Part shown: piece by piece, positions 1 through 7,440 of the stretch
Position numbering within the stretch: the first letter of the stretch is position 1
Layout: each line of letters begins with the position of its first letter
Assembly (NCBI GenBank): GCA_004376785.1
Contig: SOIY01000169.1
Coordinates: 1 to 7,701 of the forward strand
Direction: 5' to 3'
DNA length: 7,701 nt
DNA from: Candidatus Stahliibacteriota bacterium
GTDB lineage: Bacteria > Hydrothermota > Tepidihabitantia > SM23-42
The notes under the pieces: generated by a model
The model's input: only the letters and a program-made list of their open reading frames with translations
Databases searched by the model: none
Told to the model about the DNA's origin: nothing
Translations under genes and position numbers: made by a program

Positions 1-24
1 CTTGTCCCCTTGTCTCCTTGTCTT
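1..24. repeat. Three tandem copies of an 8-nt repeat (CTTGTCYY)
   Basis: Three consecutive octamers, cttgtccc, cttgtctc and cttgtctt, run from the first base of the window and may continue beyond it. On the coding strand of the neighbouring kinase gene this reads as RRGACAAG units. The array begins 2 nt after the kinase stop codon, so it is the immediate 3' flank of the operon as seen here. It is not a hairpin and has no terminator-like T run. From memory, similar GGAGACAAGGGGACAAG text occurs as a dispersed intergenic element in many uncultivated-bacterial genomes; that link is recall, not something shown here. The full length of the array cannot be judged because the window ends inside it. 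Confidence 0.75.
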
Positions 25-26
25 AG

Positions 27-1490
27 TTACGCGAGCGGTAATATAACCCTGAATGTTGTTCCTTTACCAACTTTACTTTTTACCTCAACCCTCCCTCCGT
101 GGGATTCAAGTATATTCTTGGCTATAGCTAAACCAAGTCCAGTTCCACCTTTTTTTGTAGTAAAAAACGGCTCAAATATCTTTTTTATTTCCTTTTTCGG
201 AATACCTTTTCCATAATCCTTAATTTCAACAACACCCTCTTTATCTTGGCTGTACGACTCTATCTCAATTACCTGTCCTTTTCGACTCACCTCGTAAGCA
301 TTATTTAATATATTTACAAAACAGGATTTCAATTTATACAAATCGCCCAAAACATGAAAAACACTATCCTTCCTTATGATTTGAATATTCTTAGAATCAA
401 CTCTATGCATTATGTCAATAAGCGCTTCATTTATAACGTCATTGATACGCAGCCGATTCTTTTTTATCGGTATAAACTGTGCAAAGTTTAAAAAATCAGT
501 AACAATTTCATTCAATCTGGTAGATTCTCGCAATGCCATATTTATAAAATGCAACGTTTTCGAGTCTTTTTCTGCTCCGCGAACAACTTCAAGTGAACCC
601 ATTATTGAAGCCAGTGGATTACGAATCTCATGAGCCAATGAACCTCCTAATTCGGCAAGAAGCTTTGTCTGTTTAGAAATTCGCGATTTTTCCTCTAATT
701 TTCTTATCTCTGTATAGTCTTGCAAAATACCCAGACCCGCTTTGGAATCGTAGAGTCTGGCACATGATAAAACATAGTAGCGTTTCTCTATCTCTAACTC
801 AATTGAACTCTGCATGTTCGGATCTTTTAATAACTGAGCAATGTAAAGATGCACCCTGTTACGTATAAGTCCCTCGGGAATATTTGTATAAATAATATTT
901 GCCTCATTATCTATTGTAATTATACCTGAAGGAAGATTCTTTATTATTTCTTCTGTAGTTAAACGTAATCTCTTAACCTCTTCTGCTCCCTTTTGATACC
1001 TTGCTGATAGAGCTCCACTCAATATTCCTGTAAGTAAAAAAAGTAATCCGAAGATATAAAATCTGTACATGACCATTTGCATTGAATAGGTTGAGTCTTT
1101 TGCTTCAATAAGTAGCAAAAAGAAGAAGAAAATGACAGTGCAGAGGCTAATAATATAGGTTCCTTTTTTTAAAAGATAAAGTGACGATAAAATAATGAGC
1201 AACACATATAATAGAGGAAACATACTGTCTAAAGCACCCGAATAATGAATCATTAAGCCAATAACAGGAATATCTGTAAGAAAAATAATATACAAAAGAG
1301 TTTTCTCAGCAAGCCAATTTCTTAGTAACAGGAAAATTGTTGCCAGTATATATGAAGCTACAATTATATACCAGAATGGTGTCGGAATATTGTGAATGAT
1401 GGGATACGAAGATAAAAGAATAAATGTTATTAAAAGTGGATGTATGATTATTAACCCGTCTCTCTTGCTAAATAAATCAGAATAATCCAT
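27..1490 (-). CDS. pilS: PilS-like membrane sensor histidine kinase (PAS-HisKA-HATPase)
   Basis: This is a 487-residue sensor kinase that should autophosphorylate and pass phosphate to a response regulator. Residues about 12-160 are strongly hydrophobic and can hold about six membrane helices, with only short loops, as in PilS and unlike kinases with a large periplasmic sensor. A short coiled stretch and a PAS-like domain follow (about 175-262). The HisKA H-box is LAHEIRNPL with phospho-acceptor His287. The ATPase domain shows the N-box (N393, N396, N397), G1 (DYGKGI, 425-430), F-box (FEPFFTT, 439-445) and G2 (GGTGLGL, 448-454), so it looks catalytically complete. An in-frame TGA 15 nt upstream leaves this ATG as the natural start, but no Shine-Dalgarno is visible in the AT-rich leader. 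It lies 100 nt after pilC in the same direction. The name PilS rests on context and topology; an NtrB/AtoS-type kinase with another target is possible. No partner regulator lies in the window. Confidence 0.87.
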   Translation of the reverse strand: MDYSDLFSKRDGLIIIHPLLITFILLSSYPIIHNIPTPFWYIIVASYILATIFLLLRNWLAEKTLLYIIFLTDIPVIGLMIHYSGALDSMFPLLYVLLIILSSLYLLKKGTYIISLCTVIFFFFLLLIEAKDSTYSMQMVMYRFYIFGLLFLLTGILSGALSARYQKGAEEVKRLRLTTEEIIKNLPSGIITIDNEANIIYTNIPEGLIRNRVHLYIAQLLKDPNMQSSIELEIEKRYYVLSCARLYDSKAGLGILQDYTEIRKLEEKSRISKQTKLLAELGGSLAHEIRNPLASIMGSLEVVRGAEKDSKTLHFINMALRESTRLNEIVTDFLNFAQFIPIKKNRLRINDVINEALIDIMHRVDSKNIQIIRKDSVFHVLGDLYKLKSCFVNILNNAYEVSRKGQVIEIESYSQDKEGVVEIKDYGKGIPKKEIKKIFEPFFTTKKGGTGLGLAIAKNILESHGGRVEVKSKVGKGTTFRVILPLA

Positions 1491-1590
1491 AAAAAATAAA
1501 TCTCAGTGAATAAAGTTTACAATATTACAATTAATAATTAATGATGATTAAATAAAGTTAACTCTAATTAATCCTGTGCCTCTATAGATT
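1491..1590 (-). other. AT-rich pilC-pilS intergenic gap
   Basis: This 100-nt spacer separates the pilC stop codon from the kinase start. It is almost entirely A and T. It contains no strong inverted repeat followed by a T run, so I see no intrinsic terminator and assume read-through from pilC. A 9-bp direct repeat, aataaagtt, occurs at 1509-1517 and 1551-1559, but in DNA this AT-rich it may be chance. No convincing -35/-10 pair and no Shine-Dalgarno stand out. Confidence 0.5.
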
Positions 1591-2796
1591 TTACTCCATA
1601 ACAGTGCCGGCCAATTGGAAAATTGGTAAATACATTGAGATAACCAAAAATCCTACAATACCACCTAGGACAACCATTATAAGCGGCTCAAGAGCACTGG
1701 TTAAATTCTCTACTGCCTGGTCTACCTCTGCGTCATAAAAATCGGCTACTTTTGAAAGCATTTCATCCAAACCACCAGATGCCTCACCGATTGCAATCAT
1801 CTGTGTAACCATGGGAGGAAAGACTGTTGTTTTGGATAATGGATCAGCAATATTTTCACCACCTTTAATTGAAGTTCGTGCTTTTAAAATTGCATCTTCA
1901 ACAACCCAGTTTCCAGAACTTCTGGCGGTAATCTCAAGTGCATCAATTATGGGTACACCACTTGAAAGAAGAGTAGACAGAGTTCTTGAGAAACGAGCGA
2001 TCGATTGTTTTTTCATTAAGTCACCAAAGACTGGCATTTTCAATAACAAAGGATCCATAGCCCTAGCACCAGACTCTGTCTTATGCCACCTTCGTAAAAC
2101 AGTAAAAAGAGCGATTATAATAATAAGTCCAGGTATAGCCCAAACCTGCAGTAAAGCAGACATTCCCATAACCAGTCGTGTCATAGCAGGAAGTTCAGCT
2201 CCAACTCCTTCGAACATCTGTGCGAAAATAGGAATAACAAAAAGTAACATTACCGAAATAGCGCCAATCGCTACAATAGTAATAATAACCGGGTAAATCA
2301 TTGCTCCTTTTATCTTACGCATTAATACTTCCATTTTTTCGAGATATGTTGCAAGACGTAAAAGGATAACATCTAAGGCACCACCTGTTTCTCCTGACTC
2401 AACCATATTAACATAAAGATTATCAAAAACCTTTGGTTGCCTGCGCAGGGCATCAGCAAGTGATAGACCACCCTCTACATCACCCCGCACTTCAGCCAGA
2501 ACTCGGCGAAGTCCTGCACTCTCAGTTTGTTTTCCCAAAATTTCGAGACAGGAAAGAAGAGGAAGACCTGCATTTAACATTGTTGAAAATTGACGTGTGA
2601 ATACAGAAAGCGCATGTCTCGATACCCGACTACCAAAGAGTGTTAGTCCTTTTTTCTCTTCTTTAACTTTAATTGAAGTCGGAATAATCTTTTTCTGACG
2701 TAATGCGGCTACAACATCTGTTTGGGAACCCGCAGCCAGTTCACCACTTGCAGTAGCACCAGATGCTGTCCTACCCTTCCAGATAAAAGTTGGCAT
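1591..2796 (-). CDS. pilC: Type IV pilus inner-membrane platform protein PilC (GspF family)
   Basis: PilC is the polytopic inner-membrane core on which the cytoplasmic PilB and PilT hexamers dock, coupling ATP hydrolysis to adding or removing pilins. The 401 residues match the family's usual size. The N-terminus has the family's FIWKGRTASG opening. Two homologous T2SSF domains follow: the first about 66-190 (FTRQFSTMLNAGLPLL; VESGETGG at 132-139), the second about 269-391 (FSRTLSTLLSSGVPII; IGEASGGLDE at 336-345). Membrane helices are visible at about 167-190, 218-234 and 371-391. The start is fixed by a strong AGGAGGTGA ribosome-binding site just upstream. It follows pilT after 111 nt that hold a hairpin and a possible promoter, and precedes the sensor kinase. 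Nothing appears truncated. GspF of a type II secretion system is the close alternative, but the adjacent pilT points to a retractable pilus. Confidence 0.96.
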   Translation of the reverse strand: MPTFIWKGRTASGATASGELAAGSQTDVVAALRQKKIIPTSIKVKEEKKGLTLFGSRVSRHALSVFTRQFSTMLNAGLPLLSCLEILGKQTESAGLRRVLAEVRGDVEGGLSLADALRRQPKVFDNLYVNMVESGETGGALDVILLRLATYLEKMEVLMRKIKGAMIYPVIITIVAIGAISVMLLFVIPIFAQMFEGVGAELPAMTRLVMGMSALLQVWAIPGLIIIIALFTVLRRWHKTESGARAMDPLLLKMPVFGDLMKKQSIARFSRTLSTLLSSGVPIIDALEITARSSGNWVVEDAILKARTSIKGGENIADPLSKTTVFPPMVTQMIAIGEASGGLDEMLSKVADFYDAEVDQAVENLTSALEPLIMVVLGGIVGFLVISMYLPIFQLAGTVME

Positions 2797-2797
2797 T

Positions 2798-2806
2798 TCA
2801 CCTCCT
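2798..2806 (-). promoter_or_regulatory. Strong Shine-Dalgarno of pilC
   Basis: On the minus strand the bases AGGAGGTGA lie 1 nt before the pilC ATG, placing the GGAGG core 4 nt from the start. This is a near-perfect complement to the 3' end of 16S rRNA and fixes the start codon. It is the strongest ribosome-binding site in the operon, so PilC can be translated independently of pilT despite the 111-nt gap. Confidence 0.85.
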
Positions 2807-2822
2807 AAGTTAAATATATTTA

Positions 2823-2844
2823 TACGGGATTAGTAATACCCGTA
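2823..2844 (-). other. Hairpin in the pilT-pilC gap
   Basis: An inverted repeat pairs tacggg (2823-2828) with cccgta (2839-2844). The stem can extend inward by att/aat across one bulged A, leaving a 3-nt loop. It lies 26 nt before the pilC start codon and is followed on the coding strand by mixed A/T, not a clean T run, so it is a poor intrinsic terminator. It could be an mRNA processing or stabilising element that separates pilT and pilC levels, or, as DNA, a small operator next to the possible -10 box at 2845-2850. The pairing is visible; the role is inferred. Confidence 0.45.
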
Positions 2845-2874
2845 AATATAAATTTAATAATGATTTATTTTCAA
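2845..2874 (-). promoter_or_regulatory. Possible secondary promoter ahead of pilC
   Basis: On the minus strand TTGAAA (2874-2869) and TATATT (2850-2845) are separated by 18 nt, each one base from the sigma-70 consensus. Transcription would start at about 2838, inside the adjacent inverted repeat. Such matches arise easily by chance in AT-rich spacers, so this is tentative. If real, it would allow pilC and the kinase gene to be transcribed apart from the ATPase genes. Confidence 0.25.
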
Positions 2875-2907
2875 GCTTCATAACCTTAACCAAATAACCA
2901 TATTTCA

Positions 2908-3984
2908 CTATCTCATCGTAGGTGTTTTCTGTTCAATCATACGTTCAAACTCTTCAATATTAGATGTATAATTAAACGCTGTTTCCAGGGTTATCAATCT
3001 CTTTGCGTAGAGATCATATAGAGATTGATTCATTGTCTGCATCCCGTATTTTGAACCAGCCTGGAGTGTTGAATATATCTGATGTTCTTTTGCATCTCTT
3101 ATAAGCGCTCTAATCGCTGGCGTCGCAATCATCACCTCTGTTGACAGAACACGACCGCTACCAATTTTTGGTATCAGTTGCTGTGTGATAACACCTTCAA
3201 TAACAAATGCAAGCTGTGCCCTAACCTGTCCTTGCTGATAGGGTGGAAAAACGTCGATTATACGATGAATTGACTCGGCTGCTGAATTGGTATGGAGTGT
3301 TGCTAAAGTTAAGTGTCCTGTTTCTGCAATTGTCAAGGTGGTAGCAATTGTTTCCGCATCTCTCATCTCTCCAACCATAACAACATCAGGGTCCTCTCTT
3401 AAAACATATTTTAAGGCATTGGCAAAGGATTTAGTATCACTACCAACTTGTCTTTGGTTAATTATTGCCTTTTGGTGTCTGAAAAGATATTCAATCGGGT
3501 CTTCAGCAGTAATTATGTGGCATCGTCTTTCACTATTCACCTTATCAACAATTGCTGCCAACGTGGTTGATTTACCACTACCAGTTGGGCCAGTGCAAAG
3601 AACAAGACCCTTGGGTCTATTGGCGAGTTCTTGAACAACTAATGGAATTCCTAACTCTTTGAACCCCCTAATTTCAAAAGGGATTGTACGAATAGCGGCA
3701 GCAACACTACCTCTCTGCCTGAAACAGTTTCCTCTAAAACGGGAAAGGCCGGCAATACCAAAAGAAAAATCCAATTCCCATTCCATTTCAAATTTCTTTT
3801 TCTGTTGATCATTCAACACACTAAAGATCAGGTTCTGAATTAATTCTGGTGTTAATATTTCGTAATTTGTAGGTACTAATTCAGAATCAATACGATACAT
3901 TGGTGGAGCCCCGGTCGTTAAGTGCAGATCTGTTGAGTTTCTCTGCACCATTTCTTCTAAAAGTTGTCTCATTGTTACTGCCAT
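2908..3984 (-). CDS. pilT: Type IV pilus retraction ATPase PilT
   Basis: PilT is a cytoplasmic hexameric ATPase that powers pilus disassembly and hence twitching, DNA uptake and surface sensing. The 358 residues fit the family and lack the long N-terminal MshEN region of PilB. The N-terminal PAS-like domain shows the family signature STDLHLTTGAPPMYR (about 17-31). The RecA-like core has Walker A GPTGSGKS (132-139), the Asp box AEDPIEY (160-166), Walker B VVMVGEMRD with Glu206 (201-209) and the His box with His224 and His231. The PilT-specific C-terminal AIRxLIR motif appears as AIRALIRD (290-297), which separates it from assembly ATPases. The start has AAAGGAG 5 nt upstream. It begins 34 nt after the second pilB in the same operon. 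PilU is the main alternative, but with only one retraction-type gene and this motif, PilT is preferred. Confidence 0.96.
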   Translation of the reverse strand: MAVTMRQLLEEMVQRNSTDLHLTTGAPPMYRIDSELVPTNYEILTPELIQNLIFSVLNDQQKKKFEMEWELDFSFGIAGLSRFRGNCFRQRGSVAAAIRTIPFEIRGFKELGIPLVVQELANRPKGLVLCTGPTGSGKSTTLAAIVDKVNSERRCHIITAEDPIEYLFRHQKAIINQRQVGSDTKSFANALKYVLREDPDVVMVGEMRDAETIATTLTIAETGHLTLATLHTNSAAESIHRIIDVFPPYQQGQVRAQLAFVIEGVITQQLIPKIGSGRVLSTEVMIATPAIRALIRDAKEHQIYSTLQAGSKYGMQTMNQSLYDLYAKRLITLETAFNYTSNIEEFERMIEQKTPTMR

Positions 3985-3989
3985 ATTGT

Positions 3990-3996
3990 CTCCTTT
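3990..3996 (-). promoter_or_regulatory. Shine-Dalgarno of pilT
   Basis: AAAGGAG on the minus strand lies 5 nt before the pilT ATG, in the short gap after the second pilB stop codon. It supports the chosen start codon and shows that the organism uses ordinary SD-led initiation for this gene. Confidence 0.8.
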
Positions 3997-4018
3997 AATA
4001 AACTATTATCATAAAAGA

Positions 4019-5734
4019 TTAGAGCGATCCCGTTTCTCTCATTAATTCTTCGATAGTTGTAACGCCTTTCTTTATCTTCTCAATACCATCATCCCTTAAT
4101 GTCTTCATTCCTTCTTTAATGGCTTGTTTGCATATAACATCTGCAGAAGTGTTTTTTAATATCAATTTTCTAATTTCTGGTGAAATTGGCATTATTTCAT
4201 ATATCCCAATCCTACCTTTATATCCACTCTGGTTGCAATGAGAACATCCTTTGCCTTTATAAACCTTTCCATCTGGGAAAGTATCTTCAGGTATACCTGC
4301 TTCCTCAAGTAATTTTTTGCTCACTTCTAAAGGTTCTTTACATTTACTACAGATGCGACGCACAAGTCGTTGAGCCTGAATCAACACTAATGCACTTGCA
4401 ATAAGATAAGGTTTAATGCCAATATCAATTAATCGGTTGATAGTTGTCGGCGCATCATTAGTATGTATTGTCGAAAATACTAAGTGACCAGTAAGCGCAG
4501 CCCGGATTCCAATCTCAGCAGTTTCAGTATCACGCATTTCACCCACTAATATAATGTTTGGGGATTGACGCAAAAAGGAACGTAGTGCTCTGGCAAATGT
4601 TAATCCAATTTCTTCATGCACCTGGGTTTGATTTATGCCACGAAGATTGTACTCTATAGGATCTTCAATGGTCATTATCTGCCTGTCGGGTTTATTCAAA
4701 CGAGCAAGAGTTGAATATAATGTTGTCGTCTTCCCGCTACCAGTTGGACCAGTGACAAGAACAATACCATAAGGACTTTCAATCGCCTTAAGATACCTCT
4801 TTAATGCCTCTTCTAAAAAACCAAGTTTTGAAAGATCAAGCATGAGTGAACTTCGGTCCAGAATCCTCATAACTACTTTTTCGCCATACAGTGTAGGTAT
4901 TACAGAAACACGCAGGTCGATCGTTTTATCACCAACCATAATATTAATTCTTCCACCCTGGCATATACGATGTTCTGCAATATTAATCTTTGCCATCAAT
5001 TTTAGCCTCGTAATAATTCCCGCTTTTAAACTCAATGGGGGTGTTTGTTGTTCGTTTAAAACACCATCAATTCTAAAACGCACCCTGACCATTCTCTCAT
5101 AAGGTTCTATGTGTATATCAGAAGCTCCTTTACTCACAGCATCAGCAATATAAAAGTTGACTAAGCGGATAACAGGTCCGCCTTCAGCATCAGCTCGAAG
5201 TTTTGTTTCTTCAATATCTTCTTCATATTTTGCCTCAAGAAGTTCCATATCTTCAATACCTAGTTCTTTTGCCGGACCAGATTCAACCTTAACCTCGGCA
5301 AGTGTTCTTTCCATTGCATAGTAACGATCTAATGCTTCTCTGATACTCGATTCTGATGCGAGAACTGGATTTATTTCCATGTTGGTAATAAAACGCAGAT
5401 CTTCAATAGCACTAATATCGGTTGGGTCAACCATCGCTATTTCTAAATATCTACCTTTCCTGTTTATGGGTAGTACCTCATAGTGGTATGCCTTTTGAGC
5501 AGGTATCAATTCTAAAACGTCTTTAGATGGAATAATATAATCAAGATCAACAACTTCCATTCCATAAAGATTGCTTAACTGTGCAAGCAATTTACGTTCG
5601 GGCAACATTCCCAGAGTGTTCAAAACACTGACCAAACGTCGTCCAGTTTCTCGCTTTTCCTGGATAGCCTTACGTAACTGATCCTCAGTTATAATACCAT
5701 TTTTTACTAAATATACACCCAGTTTTTCTTCCAT
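4019..5734 (-). CDS. pilB2: Second PilB-type ATPase, divergent paralogue
   Basis: This 571-residue GspE/PilB-family ATPase follows the first pilB with a 1-nt TAATG overlap. An N-terminal MshEN-like region (about 1-145) is followed by an acidic linker (about 150-185) and the ATPase module. It retains Walker A GPTGSGKT (329-336, Lys335), Asp box IEDPIEY (356-362), Walker B IILVGEMRD (394-402, Glu399), His-box His417 and His424, and the zinc-binding Cys462/465 and Cys497/500. It is therefore probably an active ATPase. Several normally fixed positions differ from its neighbour: LPQDGR is ICQGGR (257-262, Cys258 and Gly260), RQDPN is RQSPN (Ser391), and the second MshEN motif begins RLV instead of RLG and lacks its final Gln. 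It probably extends pili, either as an alternative motor or with different nucleotide-signal control; a role in a related secretion or competence filament is possible. The symbol marks a second pilB homologue only. Confidence 0.9.
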   Translation of the reverse strand: MEEKLGVYLVKNGIITEDQLRKAIQEKRETGRRLVSVLNTLGMLPERKLLAQLSNLYGMEVVDLDYIIPSKDVLELIPAQKAYHYEVLPINRKGRYLEIAMVDPTDISAIEDLRFITNMEINPVLASESSIREALDRYYAMERTLAEVKVESGPAKELGIEDMELLEAKYEEDIEETKLRADAEGGPVIRLVNFYIADAVSKGASDIHIEPYERMVRVRFRIDGVLNEQQTPPLSLKAGIITRLKLMAKINIAEHRICQGGRINIMVGDKTIDLRVSVIPTLYGEKVVMRILDRSSLMLDLSKLGFLEEALKRYLKAIESPYGIVLVTGPTGSGKTTTLYSTLARLNKPDRQIMTIEDPIEYNLRGINQTQVHEEIGLTFARALRSFLRQSPNIILVGEMRDTETAEIGIRAALTGHLVFSTIHTNDAPTTINRLIDIGIKPYLIASALVLIQAQRLVRRICSKCKEPLEVSKKLLEEAGIPEDTFPDGKVYKGKGCSHCNQSGYKGRIGIYEIMPISPEIRKLILKNTSADVICKQAIKEGMKTLRDDGIEKIKKGVTTIEELMRETGSL

Positions 5735-7434
5735 TACATCACCATTGTTTCACGAATGACTTCTTCAACTGTGGTCGATCCACTTTCTAATTTTAATAAT
5801 GCCGAGCTATGTAGAGTAATCATTCCTTCTTCAACTGCTTGCTTTTCAATTTTTTCAGCGGGTGCACCTTGAAGAATCAAATCTTTTATTTTTGACGAAA
5901 TAATCATATTTTCAAATATTCCAATTCGCCCTTTGTAGCCGGTTCCACGGCACGCTTCACATCCCTCCCCCTTATATAACGGATAATCTAACTTTTTTGG
6001 ATCAACACCAGCATCTTGTAAAACCTCATCAGGATATTTTATTTCTTTACGGCATTTTTCACAAGTTTTTCTCAAAAGCCTTTGAGATTCTATTGATAAT
6101 ATTGTTGAGGTAATCAAAAACCTTTCAACATTCATATTCACCAATCTTGTTACAGTCGCTGCTGAAGAATTGGTGTGAACTGTAGAAATCACAAGGTGAC
6201 CGGTCAATGCTGCCCTGATTGAGATTTGTGCTGTCTCAAGGTCTCTGATTTCACCAACCATAATGATATTTGGGTCCTGACGAAGATATTCACGCAACGC
6301 ACTGGCAAATGTTAATCCAATCTTATCGTGCACCTGTAATTGACTAATTCCCATTAAGGAATATTCAATCGGGTCTTCAGCAGTAATTATATTTAAACCA
6401 GGATCATTCAATTCGGTCAAAGCTGAATAGAGTGTAGTAGTTTTACCAGAACCAGTGGGGCCTGTAGCAAGCACAATACCATAAGGTGTTTTAATCGCCT
6501 TGCGAAAACTTTTTAAGGTACTAGGTTCAAAACCTAAAAGATCAAGATTCAATTGTATTGCAGAACGGTCAAGAATTCTTAAAGCAATTTTTTCACCAAA
6601 CAGGGTTGGAATCGTTGCAACACGAATATCAATAATCTTATTATGGATTCTTGCCTTTATTCGACCATCCTGGGGTAACCTTTTTTCTTCTACCTTTAAC
6701 TTAGCCATAACCTTAACAACTGTTGCTAAAGCTCTGGTCATCCTTTTTGGTGGTTTCATAACTTCATGTAGTATACCGTCAATACGGAATCTTATTCTTA
6801 AATCTTTCTCGTAGGGTTCAATATGAACATCCGAAACATTCATATCAACTGCATCAGTAATTATCTTACTTACAAGTTTAAGGGCAGGTCCGCTATCTCT
6901 ATCTTCTATGATATCTGATAAATCCTCTTCTTGTTTTTTGTCATCGACAACCTCTACACTTATCTCCCCTGCCTCTGCCATCTCTATTTCATACATTACA
7001 TCAGACATCAGTTTTTTGACATTATAGTGTTCACGGACAATCCCCAGAATTGCATCTTCAGATGCAACAACTGGTTCAACTTCAAAACCAGTAGCAAATT
7101 GTATATCTTCGATTGCCGCTACATCACCGGGATTAATCATTGCTACAGTAAGTGTACGGCCGAAACGATTTACAGGCACAACAAGATATTTCCCAGCAAT
7201 TTCATTGGGAATCAATTTTAACAATGATTCGTCCAATTCTTCATTTCTGAGATCTACGGATTTAATTCCAAAATGCTTTGAAAGCGCCTTTAATAATGCA
7301 TTTTCTTCTATAAACCCGAGCTTCATCAGAGCTGACCCAACCCTTTTTCCATCCTTTTTCTGCTCTTCCAATGCTTGGGCAAGCATATCCTCTGAAATCA
7401 ACCCCTCGCTTACTAATATCTCACCTAATTTCAT
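5734..7434 (-). CDS. pilB: Type IV pilus assembly ATPase PilB with MshEN domain
   Basis: PilB is the cytoplasmic hexameric extension motor that drives pilin addition through PilC. The ATG at 7434 gives 566 residues. A longer frame begins with TTG at 7473, but that codon lies inside the likely -35 box and adds residues with no family match. The N-terminus is an MshEN region: two 24-residue motifs beginning KLG (residue 2) and RVG (residue 31), separated by the 5-residue spacer KKDGK, the pattern known for c-di-GMP binding. An acidic linker (about 150-180) leads to the ATPase core with LPQDGR (253-258), Walker A GPTGSGKT (325-332, Lys331), Asp box AEDPIEY (352-358), Walker B IIMVGEIRD (390-398, Glu395), His413/His420, and Cys458/461 and Cys492/495 for zinc. 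All key residues are canonical. It is the first recognised gene of the operon, directly behind a promoter, and overlaps the second pilB by one base. GspE is the alternative; the pilT and pilC neighbours favour PilB. Confidence 0.95.
   Translation of the reverse strand: MKLGEILVSEGLISEDMLAQALEEQKKDGKRVGSALMKLGFIEENALLKALSKHFGIKSVDLRNEELDESLLKLIPNEIAGKYLVVPVNRFGRTLTVAMINPGDVAAIEDIQFATGFEVEPVVASEDAILGIVREHYNVKKLMSDVMYEIEMAEAGEISVEVVDDKKQEEDLSDIIEDRDSGPALKLVSKIITDAVDMNVSDVHIEPYEKDLRIRFRIDGILHEVMKPPKRMTRALATVVKVMAKLKVEEKRLPQDGRIKARIHNKIIDIRVATIPTLFGEKIALRILDRSAIQLNLDLLGFEPSTLKSFRKAIKTPYGIVLATGPTGSGKTTTLYSALTELNDPGLNIITAEDPIEYSLMGISQLQVHDKIGLTFASALREYLRQDPNIIMVGEIRDLETAQISIRAALTGHLVISTVHTNSSAATVTRLVNMNVERFLITSTILSIESQRLLRKTCEKCRKEIKYPDEVLQDAGVDPKKLDYPLYKGEGCEACRGTGYKGRIGIFENMIISSKIKDLILQGAPAEKIEKQAVEEGMITLHSSALLKLESGSTTVEEVIRETMVM
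5738..5743 (-). promoter_or_regulatory. Weak SD at the pilB-pilB2 TAATG junction
   Basis: GGTGAT on the minus strand, 3 nt before the second pilB ATG, matches part of the extended anti-SD complement AAGGAGGTGATCC but lacks GGAGG. The stop and start codons share a base (TAATG at 5736-5732). Translation of the second ATPase is therefore probably coupled to termination on the first, which would favour near-equal synthesis of the two proteins. Confidence 0.5.
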
Positions 7435-7440
7435 AATTCT

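Noticed and set aside
1509..1559. 9-bp direct repeat aataaagtt in the pilC-pilS gap as a regulator site
   Set aside because: The spacer is almost all A and T, so a repeat of this length is easily produced by chance, and no promoter is clear beside it.
1811..2296. Plus-strand open frame of 161 codons opposite pilC
   Set aside because: It lies wholly inside the well-supported pilC coding region, has no recognisable family and no SD; it is a shadow frame. The same applies to the other plus-strand frames opposite the pil genes.
4949..4966. ICQGGR as a local frameshift or sequencing error
   Set aside because: Family-typical residues continue in the same frame on both sides (AEHR before, INIMVGDK after), so substitutions explain it better than an indel.
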